DNA from: Desulfovibrio sp. UCD-KL4C
GTDB taxonomy: Bacteria; Desulfobacterota; Desulfovibrionia; Desulfovibrionales; Desulfovibrionaceae
DNA length: 64,000 bases
Assembly: GCF_006210265.1 (NCBI RefSeq)
Contig: NZ_VCNC01000002.1
Coordinates: 1-64,000, forward strand
Direction: 5' to 3'
Shown here piece after piece: positions 33,500 to 42,973 of this stretch; position 1 is the first letter of the stretch, and each line of letters opens with the position of its first letter. A program made the translations under genes and the position numbers. Below the pieces are notes generated by a model, which saw nothing but the letters and a program-made list of their open reading frames with translations, searched no databases and was not told the origin of the DNA.

Positions 33500-33620
33500 T
33501 TTCATAATTGCGTTACTTTTGTGTGAATCCTTTAATGTAAGGTTTTCATTAGCCCTATTTCGATATATTTTTTTTCTGATTTTGATTTGTTATTAATCAG
33601 CAGTTAAAGAAGGAATTTTG

Positions 33621-34118
33621 ATGTCAAAAGAAGAAAGTAGGTATGCTAAGTTAAAGCGACTTATTAGATTTTACTACCTAAAAATTTTACGTCTTAATGC
33701 TTCCCCATATCAAATTGCGATGGGGGTCGCTAGCGGTGTTTTCGGAGGATGTTTTCCAGTCATCCCGGGATTACCTTTGCAGACAGTTATAGCCGTGGTA
33801 GCTGCTTTCATAACTAGAAGTAATAAGTTGGCAGCAATTATTGCAACATGGATTTCAAATCCTTTTAACTGGATTTTATTTTATTATATTCAATTTAAAA
33901 TAGGTACATTCTTGCTGCCAATACATGTTACATTTGATCCAGGAACATGGCAGGTTTCAGATTTTATGGAAATAGGTTGGCAAGGGATTACTATTTTAAT
34001 GTTCGGTGGCTTTATTCTGGCTATTCCCTTGTCTATAGCATCGTATTTTATTACACTCTTTTTTGTAAGAAGACATAGAAAACGTAAAGCATTACGGATG
34101 ATGTCGCGCAAGAATTAG
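33621..34118 (+). CDS. DUF2062 membrane protein
   Basis: A protein of 165 residues, starting at the ATG at 33621 (a TTG precedes it directly; AAGGA lies upstream). The DUF2062 pattern SPYQIAMGVASGVFGGCFPV and the later NKLAAIIATWISNPFNWILF are visible. Three to four hydrophobic helices and a basic C-terminus are predicted. DUF2062 proteins are small inner-membrane proteins of unknown function, sometimes next to glycosyltransferases. Single gene with its own terminator. Confidence 0.9.
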   Translation: MSKEESRYAKLKRLIRFYYLKILRLNASPYQIAMGVASGVFGGCFPVIPGLPLQTVIAVVAAFITRSNKLAAIIATWISNPFNWILFYYIQFKIGTFLLPIHVTFDPGTWQVSDFMEIGWQGITILMFGGFILAIPLSIASYFITLFFVRRHRKRKALRMMSRKN

Positions 34119-34160
34119 TTATAATTAATTAGTGTCAGTTAAGCTGATTCATATTAACAT

Positions 34161-34186
34161 AAAGCCTCCCGTCAAGGAGGCTTTTT
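34161..34186 (+). terminator. Intrinsic terminator after the DUF2062 gene
   Basis: AAAGCCTCC/GGAGGCTTT stem with a 6-base loop and T6. Confidence 0.92.
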
Positions 34187-34295
34187 TAATAGGTAAATTT
34201 AAATACTGTTTATTGTAATACTTCTTGAAAAAAAACAATTAAATGTTTAAAAATGTAGATAGAATTGATTACGAATAATGATTGGGAGACTTTTT

Positions 34296-36560
34296 ATGTC
34301 TGATGATATGACTACGCAGGTTTTTAAAGAGGAGGCTTTTGAGCTTTTAGGTGAGCTTGAAACTTCTCTGTTAGAACTTGAAGACCTTCCTCACGATATG
34401 GATTTAATCAACCGGGTGTTCAGAGCGTTACATACAATTAAAGGCTCTGGCTCCATGTTTGGTTTTGATGCAATTGCGGGATTTACTCATCATGTTGAAA
34501 ACGTTTTTGATCTTGTTAGAAACGGTGACCTTTTAATTACTAAAGAATTGCTGACTCTTGTTTTGGCTTCTCGTGATCATATTTATGCAATGTTGCTGTC
34601 TTCGTCTGGTGAGGGGGAAATCGACAAATCTGAAGATATTCTTGAAGGTCTTAAACATATTGTTGATGGTGGGGCATCTGAATCAGTATCAGATGAAACT
34701 GATTTGCTTGTTTTTGAAAATATTGAACCTCAAAAAAATGAAACTGAATCTTCAGAAAAAGAAGAGATTCATGTTGGCAAAGCACAAAGTGATAACTCTG
34801 ATATTCTTTGGAAATATTTTTTTAAGATTATCATTAGCTCTGTTGCGTCGGATAATGTTTCACCAGATTCCATGCAAGTTGTTTTTGAAGATCTCTCCAG
34901 CATTGGAGAAATAAAATCTGAACTTGTTTTTACAGATTTTGAGGATGATCCTGATCACTCCGGTATTTGGTGGGAACTTATGTTCTTTAGTGATAAAGAC
35001 ATTTCTTCCATTGAAGAATTGTTCTTTTTTACTGATGTTCCAATTACTGTACAAGTTCTAGAGCTTGATCAGGAGAAACGGGATGAATATCTTTCTGAAC
35101 TGGATACTGCTGCAAATGTTGCTGTAGAAAGTTCTAATATACCCTCTTCTGAGGCTGAAATTTTTTCTAGTAAGCCGCCAGCAAAGAAAGTCGGTACTGT
35201 TAAGAAGTTGGGTGAGATTCTGGTCGATAGGGGAGACGTTACTCAGGAAGATCTGGATCAAGCTCTTGCTGATCAAAAACCTATTGGTGAACTATTGTCG
35301 TCCAAGGGACTTGTTGCACGTGAAAAAGTTGACAGTGCTTTAGCTGAACAGCATGCCAGCAAAAAAAATAAAGCTTCCGTCCGTAAACCAGAGGTAGCTT
35401 CTTCAATCAGAGTTTCCGCAGATAAACTTGATTTGCTAGTTGATCTGGTAGGTGAATTAGTCATTGTTCAAGCTCAGATATGTCAGGTTGTTAGTAAGAA
35501 GGATGATCCTGTCCTTACATCTCTTTCGGAAGAGCTTGAACGTTTATCAGATGAACTTAGAGATAGCACTTTGGGAATTAGAATGCTTCCAATTGGAACT
35601 ACATTCAGTAAATTCAGACGATTGGTGCGTGATCTTTCCGACGAACTCGGTAAAGAAATGGATTTGCATACAATCGGCGCAGAAACAGAGCTGGATAAAA
35701 CAGTTATTGAAAGATTGAGCGATCCTCTTATTCATTTATTACGAAATTCCATCGATCATGGGGTAGAACTTCCTGAAGTTCGCGAAGCGAACGGTAAACC
35801 AAGGCGAGGAAGTATAACTTTAACCGCAGAGCATTCCGGCGGAGAAGTTGTGATTTTGATTAAAGATGATGGTAAGGGGATGTCAAAAGATGTTATTAAA
35901 GCAAAAGCGGTAGAAAAAGGTCTCATAGCCGCTGACGCAGAGCTGTCTGCAAAAGAAATTTTCAATCTTATTTTTGAGCCAGGTTTTTCAACCGCGGATA
36001 AAATTACGAGTGTGTCTGGACGCGGTGTCGGAATGGATGTTGTAAAACGCGCAATTGATTCATTAAGAGGGCGTATTGATATAGATAGTAAGGAAGGAAA
36101 AGGCTCGTTAATTACAATCAGGCTGCCTTTAACTCTTGCAATTATTGATGGATTACAGGTTAAAGTTGATAACGGCTATTTTGTAATTCCTCTTTCTCTT
36201 GTTGAAGAATGCGTTGAACTGACTCGTAAAGATGTAGAAGAGGCAAATGGGCAGCAGTTTGTGAATTTGCGCGGTGAAATTGTTCCGTATATTCGTATCA
36301 GAGAATGGTTTGATGTAGGTGGAGAATCTCCTGCTATAGAGCAAATCGTAATAACAGGTCTTGAAGGTGAGAGAATAGGCGTGGTTGTTGATACTGTAAT
36401 AGGAGAACATCAAACTGTTATTAAAAGCCTTGGCAGAGTCTACAGAGATGTAGAAGGTATATCAGGTGCAACGATTAAAGGAGACGGGACTCTTGCTTTA
36501 ATACTTGATATACCGAAACTTTTCCGTACTGTTCTAGCAGAAATAAAAGCAGCAGGCTAA
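34296..36560 (+). CDS. cheA: Chemotaxis histidine kinase CheA with inserted linker domains
   Basis: From ATG 34296 (GGGAG upstream) the protein has 754 residues. Domains are Hpt at about 5-105 with the phospho-acceptor H46 (RALHTIKGSG), then an acidic linker. A folded segment at about 168-262 (KYFFKIIISSVAS ... IWWELMFFSD) is of a type seen in non-enteric CheAs. A short domain at about 302-354 (KKLGEILVDRGDVTQEDLDQ then GELLSSKGLVAREKVDSALA) looks like the MshEN/GspE N-terminal repeat. The dimerisation helices, HATPase (NSIDHGVE, DDGKGM, GRGVGMDV) and CheW-like P5 domain follow. It starts the cheA-cheR-cheB operon. No cheW, cheY or receptor gene is in view. Confidence 0.95.
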   Translation: MSDDMTTQVFKEEAFELLGELETSLLELEDLPHDMDLINRVFRALHTIKGSGSMFGFDAIAGFTHHVENVFDLVRNGDLLITKELLTLVLASRDHIYAMLLSSSGEGEIDKSEDILEGLKHIVDGGASESVSDETDLLVFENIEPQKNETESSEKEEIHVGKAQSDNSDILWKYFFKIIISSVASDNVSPDSMQVVFEDLSSIGEIKSELVFTDFEDDPDHSGIWWELMFFSDKDISSIEELFFFTDVPITVQVLELDQEKRDEYLSELDTAANVAVESSNIPSSEAEIFSSKPPAKKVGTVKKLGEILVDRGDVTQEDLDQALADQKPIGELLSSKGLVAREKVDSALAEQHASKKNKASVRKPEVASSIRVSADKLDLLVDLVGELVIVQAQICQVVSKKDDPVLTSLSEELERLSDELRDSTLGIRMLPIGTTFSKFRRLVRDLSDELGKEMDLHTIGAETELDKTVIERLSDPLIHLLRNSIDHGVELPEVREANGKPRRGSITLTAEHSGGEVVILIKDDGKGMSKDVIKAKAVEKGLIAADAELSAKEIFNLIFEPGFSTADKITSVSGRGVGMDVVKRAIDSLRGRIDIDSKEGKGSLITIRLPLTLAIIDGLQVKVDNGYFVIPLSLVEECVELTRKDVEEANGQQFVNLRGEIVPYIRIREWFDVGGESPAIEQIVITGLEGERIGVVVDTVIGEHQTVIKSLGRVYRDVEGISGATIKGDGTLALILDIPKLFRTVLAEIKAAG

Positions 36561-36567
36561 AGTTTAT

Positions 36568-37416
36568 ATGAAAGATATTGATGATATGAATTTCATCACT
36601 CCTAAAATGAAGGATGCTGATTTTAAAAAATTCAGTGATCTTATTAAGAGCGAATTTGGAATTAAGATGCCTATTACCAAGAAAACCATGCTTGAGGCTA
36701 GGCTTCAAAAAAGGTTAAGGGCTTTAGGGTTGAAGTCGCATTCCGAGTACTGTGATTTTATATTCAGTCCAGGTGGGCTTGAAAAAGAACTTACACAACT
36801 GATTGATGTTGTTACGACTAATACAACTGATTTTTTTCGCGAACCTAAGCATTTTGAGATTCTTCTCAGTACTGTTTTACCTGAGTTTGCCAGACGAAGT
36901 TCTTCTGCTCTTAAAATTTGGTCTGCCGGGTGTTCAAGTGGTGAAGAACCTTATACTCTTGCGATTGTTTTAAGTGAATTTGCTGCAAATAATCCTGATT
37001 TTAAATTTTCAATCCTTGCGACAGATATTTCAAATGAAATTCTTAATAAAGCCATAAACGGTGTGTATCCGCTCAGTAAAGTTGATGTGATTCCAATGGC
37101 TATGAAAAAAAAATATCTGCTTAAAAGTAAGAATCAAGATAGGCCGTTGATTAGGATTGCGCCAGAAATACGACGCAAAGTTGAATTTCGCAGATTAAAT
37201 TTTATGGAAAATTTCCCGTTTAATGATAAGAAAGATATAATTTTTTGTCGTAATGTGGTTATTTATTTTGATAGACCAACTCAATACACACTTTTTAGTA
37301 AATTTTGTTCTATGCTGTCTAAGGGTGGATTTTTATTTATCGGACATTCCGAAAGTATTTCTGGAATGGAACTTCCGGTAAGGCAAATTGCTCCTACAGT
37401 TTACCAAAAAATTTGA
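36568..37416 (+). CDS. cheR: Chemotaxis protein methyltransferase
   Basis: The enzyme has 282 residues. The N-terminal helical CheR domain ([20 protein letters not shown]) is followed by the SAM-binding fold with [17 protein letters not shown] and the late segment [12 protein letters not shown]. It methylates glutamates of chemoreceptors. It begins 7 bases after cheA and ends 7 bases before cheB. The Shine-Dalgarno is weak, and translation is probably coupled to cheA. Confidence 0.97.
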   Translation: MKDIDDMNFITPKMKDADFKKFSDLIKSEFGIKMPITKKTMLEARLQKRLRALGLKSHSEYCDFIFSPGGLEKELTQLIDVVTTNTTDFFREPKHFEILLSTVLPEFARRSSSALKIWSAGCSSGEEPYTLAIVLSEFAANNPDFKFSILATDISNEILNKAINGVYPLSKVDVIPMAMKKKYLLKSKNQDRPLIRIAPEIRRKVEFRRLNFMENFPFNDKKDIIFCRNVVIYFDRPTQYTLFSKFCSMLSKGGFLFIGHSESISGMELPVRQIAPTVYQKI

Positions 37417-37423
37417 GGCAAGA

Positions 37424-38491
37424 ATGAGAAAGAAGACTCGTGTTTTAATTGTTGACGATTCTGCTTTGGTTAGAAATTCATTGATTCGTCTGTTCAAGAC
37501 AGATCCTGATATTGAAGTTGTCGGCAGTGCCGCAGATCCCTTTTTAGCTGCAAAGATAATGGAAACGGTTATTCCGGATGTCATCACTTTAGACATTGAG
37601 ATGCCTAAAATGGATGGATTGACTTTTTTACGTAAGTTGATGACTCAGCATCCTATTGCTGTTGTCATTTGTTCAACTCTTACCGAAAAGGGGTCAGATA
37701 GTTATATGAAAGCTCTTGAATTAGGGGCAGTCGAAGTCATTACTAAACCTAAGGTTGGAACACGACAGTTTTTCGAAGAAGCCTGTATCAGAGTTTGTGA
37801 CGTGGTTAAAGCCGCGGCCTTAACCAAACCTAAAAAACTTACAGCAAAACCTATGATTGTTCAGCCGAAGCTTACAGCTGATGCAATGCTTCCTAAAGCC
37901 AGAACCAACAGTTTGCAGACAACTGACAAAGTTGCTTTAGTGGGAGCTTCAACTGGTGGAACAGAAGCTTTGCTTACATTTTTACAAAGTATGCCTTTAG
38001 ATTGTCCAGGGATTGCAATTGTTCAGCATATGCCGGAACATTTTACTGCGGCTTTTTCCAACAGACTTAATAATATCTGTCAGATCAGAGTGAAGGAAGC
38101 TGTTGATGGGGATAGTATACTCAGAGGGCAGGCTCTTATTGCTCCCGGAAATATGCATATGCTGGTTAAAAGATCTGGATCGCGCTATTACGTAGAAATT
38201 AAAGACGGCCCTCTTGTGAGCAGGCATAGACCTTCGGTAGATGTTTTGTTCAGATCAGGTGCTCATAATGTCGGGAAAAATGCAATTGGTGTTATAATGA
38301 CCGGGATGGGTGATGACGGAGCAAAGGGGATGAAAGAAATGCATGATGCTGGAACATACTGCATCGCTCAGGATGAAGCCTCTTGCGTAGTGTTTGGTAT
38401 GCCTCATGAAGCAATTAAGCACGGTGGCGTTGATTCTGTTATGCCGCTCAAAAGGATTGCATCCGAAGTAGTGGCGAAGAGTTTTCGCTAG
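37424..38491 (+). CDS. cheB: Chemotaxis response regulator protein-glutamate methylesterase
   Basis: From ATG 37424 the protein has 355 residues. The receiver domain has the phospho-acceptor Asp in [13 protein letters not shown], and a Thr/Lys pair is present ([18 protein letters not shown]). The esterase domain carries the catalytic Ser in [11 protein letters not shown], the His in [10 protein letters not shown] and the Asp in [10 protein letters not shown]. It demethylates receptors and is activated by CheA phosphorylation. Ends the operon, with a strong terminator following. The ATG is preceded by GAGGCAAGA. Confidence 0.97.
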   Translation: MRKKTRVLIVDDSALVRNSLIRLFKTDPDIEVVGSAADPFLAAKIMETVIPDVITLDIEMPKMDGLTFLRKLMTQHPIAVVICSTLTEKGSDSYMKALELGAVEVITKPKVGTRQFFEEACIRVCDVVKAAALTKPKKLTAKPMIVQPKLTADAMLPKARTNSLQTTDKVALVGASTGGTEALLTFLQSMPLDCPGIAIVQHMPEHFTAAFSNRLNNICQIRVKEAVDGDSILRGQALIAPGNMHMLVKRSGSRYYVEIKDGPLVSRHRPSVDVLFRSGAHNVGKNAIGVIMTGMGDDGAKGMKEMHDAGTYCIAQDEASCVVFGMPHEAIKHGGVDSVMPLKRIASEVVAKSFR

Positions 38492-38529
38492 AATAAATTA
38501 GAAATTTAACAGGTATGTTAATATTGAGA

Positions 38530-38571
38530 AGCTCTCAGGATATGCTTAATATATCCTGAGAGCTATTTTTT
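38530..38571 (+). terminator. Intrinsic terminator of cheA-cheR-cheB
   Basis: A perfect 14-bp stem (38530-38543 with 38551-38564) is followed by ATTTTTT. Confidence 0.92.
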
Positions 38572-38606
38572 GTGCCTGAGAGTTACCGCTTTCACGAATG
38601 TTATTA

Positions 38607-38951
38607 TTATTTCTTGCCCTGATTATGTTTATGAAAAACGACATTGACTTCTTCTGCAGTAACTAGCCCTTCGGACATGGTTTCTATTAAATAATCTTTA
38701 AATGGAGCTATTTTTTCAGCAGTATCTACGATTTCTATAATCATCGGTAGATCTTCTGAAAGTCTTAAAATAGAAGTTGTACGAACTTGGCTGTTCACTC
38801 CATAGCCCATTACTCCGCGATATACTGTTGCCCCTGCGAGCCCTCTTTGTCTGGCCTCATGCACTATTACTTCGAAAGTAGGGCGGTGGTCGATGCGGTT
38901 TTCTTCTCCTGTAAAAATTCTGAGTCGTACAGCTTTTTCTGGCAGATTCAT
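38607..38951 (-). CDS. DUF190 family protein
   Basis: The product has 114 residues, with the DUF190 pattern VRLRIFTGEENRIDHRPTFE, then RGLAGATVYRGVMGYG and a final valine-rich strand. DUF190 members adopt a PII-like ferredoxin fold and are very often encoded next to crcB, as here, so a regulatory or accessory role in fluoride export is inferred. It lies 43 bases after crcB on the same strand. GGAGCC precedes the ATG. Confidence 0.93.
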   Translation of the reverse strand: MNLPEKAVRLRIFTGEENRIDHRPTFEVIVHEARQRGLAGATVYRGVMGYGVNSQVRTTSILRLSEDLPMIIEIVDTAEKIAPFKDYLIETMSEGLVTAEEVNVVFHKHNQGKK

Positions 38952-38994
38952 TTTAGGCTCCGTTTTAATAATATTTAGTGAGTCAGTCAGAAAT

Positions 38995-39375
38995 TTATGA
39001 AACTATTGCTCTTCCAAGCGTGAGTCCTGCAACCACGCAGAGAAATCCAAGCGCACTCTGACTTCCGATGTTAAGGGCGGCCAGTGTCCATTGTCCGGAT
39101 TTTACAAGAGCGGTTGTCTCAAACATATAAGTCGAAAAAGTTGTAAATGCACCCATAAATCCGGTTAAAATCATTAATCGCATATGCGGCGAAAGTCCTA
39201 GCCTATCCTGAAATGTTCCGGTAATAATGCCAAAGAGTAAACATCCAAGCATGTTGACGGTAAAAGTACCTGCCGGGAAATTAGAATCGAAAATACGTTG
39301 AGCTGCACCGGAAACAAAATATCTGCAAAGTGTTCCGGCCGCTCCGCCTGCTGCTAAGAAAAAATATTTTTGCAT
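38995..39375 (-). CDS. crcB: Fluoride channel CrcB/Fluc
   Basis: A membrane protein of 126 residues with four helices. The Fluc signatures GGAAGTLCRYFVSG, GTFTVNMLGCLLFG and GFMGAFTTFSTYMFE are intact, including the Asn and the Phe/Thr track lining the pore. It forms dual-topology dimers that export fluoride. I looked for the crcB riboswitch in the 70 bases upstream and did not see it. It heads a two-gene unit with DUF190. Confidence 0.96.
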   Translation of the reverse strand: MQKYFFLAAGGAAGTLCRYFVSGAAQRIFDSNFPAGTFTVNMLGCLLFGIITGTFQDRLGLSPHMRLMILTGFMGAFTTFSTYMFETTALVKSGQWTLAALNIGSQSALGFLCVVAGLTLGRAIVS

Positions 39376-39448
39376 ATCTGCTGTCCTGTATTAAACTATA
39401 TCATTGCTGAAAAATCAGTATCACTTCAAGCTATAAGAGAAAAGTATA

Positions 39449-40027
39449 ATGGCCTTTGAAATCGAACTTAAATATTTGAATGTAGATCATGATCAGTTAA
39501 GGAAATCTCTTAAAAATTTTGGAGGAGAGTTCATTTCGCGTCATTTTGAGCGGAATGTGGTTTTAGATGATTCGTCCAGAACTCTTTTTAAACGTTCGGC
39601 TTTATTAAGAGTACGGCAGGCAGACAAGATAACTATGACTGTTAAGCGTATTCCGGCCAATGTTGTTTCCGGGAAGGCAAAGGTGTATATTGAGCATGAA
39701 ACAGAGGTGTCAGATTTTAATGAAACTGTTTCAGCTCTGGAAGTTCTGGGATATTCTCCGGTATTTAAATATGAAAAAATCAGAGAAGAATGGAAGTTTG
39801 AGGAATGCTTAATATGTCTCGATCTTCTACCGTTCGGATCATTCATTGAAATTGAAGGCTCGGAAAGCTTAATTCTGGCATGTGCAGAGAAACTCGGACT
39901 TGATAAAGCCTCTGCCAGTAAAAAAACGTATCATGAATTGAATAGGGCTTACCGTGTGGAAGTCGGGCTTGAAGTGGATGAAAATTTTGTATTCAGCTCT
40001 GAAGAGTTGGAAGATTTGGAATATTAA
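39449..40027 (+). CDS. CYTH domain protein (class IV adenylate cyclase / thiamine-triphosphatase-like)
   Basis: This protein of 192 residues has the CYTH signature E-x-E-x-K near the N-terminus (FEIELKYLNV). Alternating charged strands of the triphosphate tunnel follow (ALLRVRQADKITMTVKR, YIEHETEVSD, FIEIEGSE). It probably binds a triphosphate or polyphosphate with divalent metal. It could be a class IV adenylate cyclase (CyaB type), a thiamine triphosphatase or an inorganic triphosphatase. It belongs to the same superfamily as the VTC protein at 8755 but is a different branch. It lies divergent to crcB; no operon partners are obvious. Confidence 0.9.
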   Translation: MAFEIELKYLNVDHDQLRKSLKNFGGEFISRHFERNVVLDDSSRTLFKRSALLRVRQADKITMTVKRIPANVVSGKAKVYIEHETEVSDFNETVSALEVLGYSPVFKYEKIREEWKFEECLICLDLLPFGSFIEIEGSESLILACAEKLGLDKASASKKTYHELNRAYRVEVGLEVDENFVFSSEELEDLEY

Positions 40028-40154
40028 ATGTATAAATTATGTCAGATTATAATTCATAATTACGTTTTCTTGCTATTTCGTGCTCGACATAGAGTGAATT
40101 AGTTCTTATTGTTAGCTAAGATAAGAAACAAATATTTTAATTGTGTAGTGAAAT

Positions 40155-40463
40155 ATGTCTAAATATAATGAAGAATTTGATTCAGATGTTGTCTTTAAAG
40201 ATGAGCTTAAAGAACCTAGAAAGTATAAGGTGTTGTTACATAACGATGATTATACTTCTATGGAATTTGTTATTGCAGTGCTTATGCAAGTGTTTAGAAA
40301 AACAGAGGAAGAATCAACTGAGATTATGCTTAAAGTTCATAATGAAGGATTCGCAATTTGTGGTATATACACTGCAGAAGTAGCAGAAACTCGTGTGGAA
40401 ATGGTCAGGCAGCTTGCAACGCAAGCCGGCTTTCCTCTTAAATGTACAATAGAAGAGGTCTGA
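40155..40463 (+). CDS. clpS: ClpS adaptor protein
   Basis: The product has 102 residues. The ClpS core YKVLLHNDDYTSMEFVIAVL and the late HNEGFAICGIYTAEVAETR are present. The N-degron pocket residues (HNDDYT and the following Met-Glu-Phe) are kept. It delivers proteins with Leu, Phe, Tyr or Trp at the N-terminus to ClpA. clpA begins 6 bases after the stop, and aat, which adds Leu/Phe to basic N-termini, is the next plus-strand gene. The Shine-Dalgarno is weak. Confidence 0.97.
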   Translation: MSKYNEEFDSDVVFKDELKEPRKYKVLLHNDDYTSMEFVIAVLMQVFRKTEEESTEIMLKVHNEGFAICGIYTAEVAETRVEMVRQLATQAGFPLKCTIEEV

Positions 40464-40469
40464 TAATAT

Positions 40470-42815
40470 ATGCTTAGCAAAGCCCTTGAACAAGCTTTAA
40501 CTTCTGCTGTTAATGAGGTCAGGCTCAGAAATCACGAGTTTCTTACCCTTGAACATTTGCTGTACGCAATTGTTCAAGAAGAAATAGGCGCGGATATTCT
40601 TTCTGGTTGCGGTGCTGAGCTTATACAGCTCAGGAGCCAGCTTGAAAAGTTTTTTGACGAAAATTTAGAACCACTCCCGAACGGAGTCGACACAGAAGTT
40701 ATTCAGACTCTCGGTGTACGAAGAGTTCTACAGAAAGCAATATGGCAGAAAAAAGCAGCTGGTAAAGAAGTTGTTGAAGTCGGAGATGTGCTTGCTGCCA
40801 TGTTCGAAGAAGAGGACTCGTATGCTGTCTATTTCATGAAAACTCATGATGTCAGCCGACTTGATATTCTTGAATATATTTCACATGCCTTAAGCAATGA
40901 AAATGACTGGACTGAAGGACTGAATATCAGTCCTAATTCAGGTGCGGGGCAAAATCCTGATAATGATTTAGGTCATAGAGGTGGACAGGGAAGACCTCAA
41001 GGCAGGCCGGGAAGTGGTAAAGATGATAAAAAATCTCCACTGGAAGAGTTTGCAACTAATCTGACCATGAAGGCTAAAGACGGCAAAATTGATCCGCTGA
41101 TTGGGCGTGATTCTGAAATCGAAAGAACTTTGCAGGTACTTTCACGCAGGCGGAAGAATAACCCTATTTTTGTCGGTGACCCCGGAGTGGGTAAAACTGC
41201 TATGGCGGAAGGGCTTGCTCTTGCTATTGCCAAGGGGAATGTTCCAAGATCTTTTGAAAATACAGAAGTTTTCGCTCTTGATATGGGGGCTCTTCTTGCC
41301 GGAACAAAGTACAGAGGTGATTTTGAATCCCGTCTGAAAGGAGTTCTTGCACAGATTAAGCATCTTCCCGGAGCAATTTTGTTCGTGGATGAAATTCACA
41401 CTATCGTCGGAGCCGGAGCTGTCAGCGGTGGATCAATGGATGCTTCAAATATCCTTAAGCCATTTCTGGCTTCCGGTGAAGTCCGCTGTATAGGTGCTAC
41501 GACCTATGAAGAATATAAAAATCATTTTGAAAAAGACCGCGCTTTGTCCCGAAGATTCCAGAAAATAGATATTACTGAGCCTTCAGTTGAAGAGACTATT
41601 GAAATTCTCAAAGGGCTTAAGCCTTATTACGAAGATCATCATAAAGTTGTCTATTCTCCGTCGTCAATCAAAGCTGCTGCTGAACTCGCTGCAAGGCATA
41701 TTAATGAACGTTTTCTGCCGGATAAAGCTATCGATGTAATTGATGAAGCAGGGGCTTTTTACGGTCTAAGTCCACGTAAGCGCAAAGGGGATAAGATTCT
41801 TGTTTCCGATGTAGAAAAGGTGATTTCAAAAATTGCGCGTATCCCGACACGGCGGATCACCATGTCTGACCGTACCCGTTTGCAGGAGCTTGATACTAAC
41901 CTCAAGTCTGTTGTGTTCGGTCAGGATGACGCTGTAGATATTATTGCCAAAGCTATACTCCGCTCAAGAGCTGGAATGAAGCAGGTCGGGCGACCTACCG
42001 GATCATTTCTGCTTACCGGTCCTACAGGTGTCGGTAAAACAGAGCTTTCAAGGCAGCTTGCTGAAATTATGGGTATTCACTTCATGCGTTTTGATATGAG
42101 TGAGTATATGGAAAAGCACGCGGTTGCTCGCCTTATAGGAGCTCCTCCTGGATATGTAGGTTTTGATCAGGGTGGTTTGCTGACAGAGGGCGTTCGTAAG
42201 AATCCACATTGCGTTATTCTTTTCGATGAAATTGAAAAGGCGCACCCTGATGTATTCAATATTCTGTTGCAGGTTATGGACTATGCAACGCTTACGGATA
42301 ATAACGGCAGAAAAGCCGATTTCAGAAATACTGTTTTGCTTATGACTTCAAATGCCGGTGCTCGTGAAATGACTAAAAGCGGAATCGGTTTTGGAGCAGG
42401 GGTTCAGGGATCAGAAGATAAGAACCTCGCAATCAAGGCGATTGAAAAGGTGTTCAGTCCTGAGTTTCGTAACAGACTTGACGCGATAGTTTCCTTTAAT
42501 TCGCTTAAAATTGATGTGATGGAAATGATTGTTGATAAGTTTATTAAAGAACTTAATGATCAACTTTCCGAGCAGCGAATAGTTGTTAAGCTGGACGATA
42601 AATCCAGACGCTGGCTTGCGGAGAAGGGGCATGATCCTGCATATGGTGCACGTCCTATGTCGCGGCTGATTCAGACTTCCATTAAAGATGAAATTGCTGA
42701 TGAAATTCTTTTCGGTAAGCTTGTTAAAGGTGGTCAGGTTCTTATTTCTACCAAGAAAGATAAGAAAAAAGATGCGGTTTTAACTTTTGAGTTTAAAGCC
42801 GTTGGTAGCGATTAA
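40470..42815 (+). CDS. clpA: ATP-dependent Clp protease ATP-binding subunit ClpA
   Basis: A double AAA+ unfoldase of 781 residues. The N-terminal Clp repeat domain (ALEQALTSAVNEVRLRNHEF) binds ClpS. A Gly/Pro-rich linker (about 160-190) follows. The first ATPase has GDPGVGKT and ILFVDEIHTIVG, the second has GPTGVGKTE and VILFDEIEKAHP. The ClpP-binding IGFGAG loop lies in KSGIGFGAGVQG. It works with ClpP (encoded at 12186) to degrade N-degron substrates. Co-transcribed with clpS. Confidence 0.97.
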   Translation: MLSKALEQALTSAVNEVRLRNHEFLTLEHLLYAIVQEEIGADILSGCGAELIQLRSQLEKFFDENLEPLPNGVDTEVIQTLGVRRVLQKAIWQKKAAGKEVVEVGDVLAAMFEEEDSYAVYFMKTHDVSRLDILEYISHALSNENDWTEGLNISPNSGAGQNPDNDLGHRGGQGRPQGRPGSGKDDKKSPLEEFATNLTMKAKDGKIDPLIGRDSEIERTLQVLSRRRKNNPIFVGDPGVGKTAMAEGLALAIAKGNVPRSFENTEVFALDMGALLAGTKYRGDFESRLKGVLAQIKHLPGAILFVDEIHTIVGAGAVSGGSMDASNILKPFLASGEVRCIGATTYEEYKNHFEKDRALSRRFQKIDITEPSVEETIEILKGLKPYYEDHHKVVYSPSSIKAAAELAARHINERFLPDKAIDVIDEAGAFYGLSPRKRKGDKILVSDVEKVISKIARIPTRRITMSDRTRLQELDTNLKSVVFGQDDAVDIIAKAILRSRAGMKQVGRPTGSFLLTGPTGVGKTELSRQLAEIMGIHFMRFDMSEYMEKHAVARLIGAPPGYVGFDQGGLLTEGVRKNPHCVILFDEIEKAHPDVFNILLQVMDYATLTDNNGRKADFRNTVLLMTSNAGAREMTKSGIGFGAGVQGSEDKNLAIKAIEKVFSPEFRNRLDAIVSFNSLKIDVMEMIVDKFIKELNDQLSEQRIVVKLDDKSRRWLAEKGHDPAYGARPMSRLIQTSIKDEIADEILFGKLVKGGQVLISTKKDKKKDAVLTFEFKAVGSD

Positions 42816-42869
42816 CAACTTTGATTAAGCGTATTGGTAAAAGCTGAGCAATTGATTTGTATTTAATTT

Positions 42870-42900
42870 AAGAGGCGGACGTTTTTTGCGTTCGCCTCTT
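42870..42900 (+). terminator. Terminator-like hairpin after clpA
   Basis: A 12-bp stem (42870-42881 with 42889-42900, one G-U) with a T-rich loop. The following T run is weak (TTTGATTT). Confidence 0.65.
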
Positions 42901-42973
42901 TGATTTACAGCTTGAAATAATTAAATAATAGATTATATTGAAGAATATTAATTAGTAAATTTCGGGGATTTTT

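Noticed and set aside
39376-39448. Fluoride riboswitch before crcB
   Set aside because: The short divergent gap has none of the crcB-motif segments I know.
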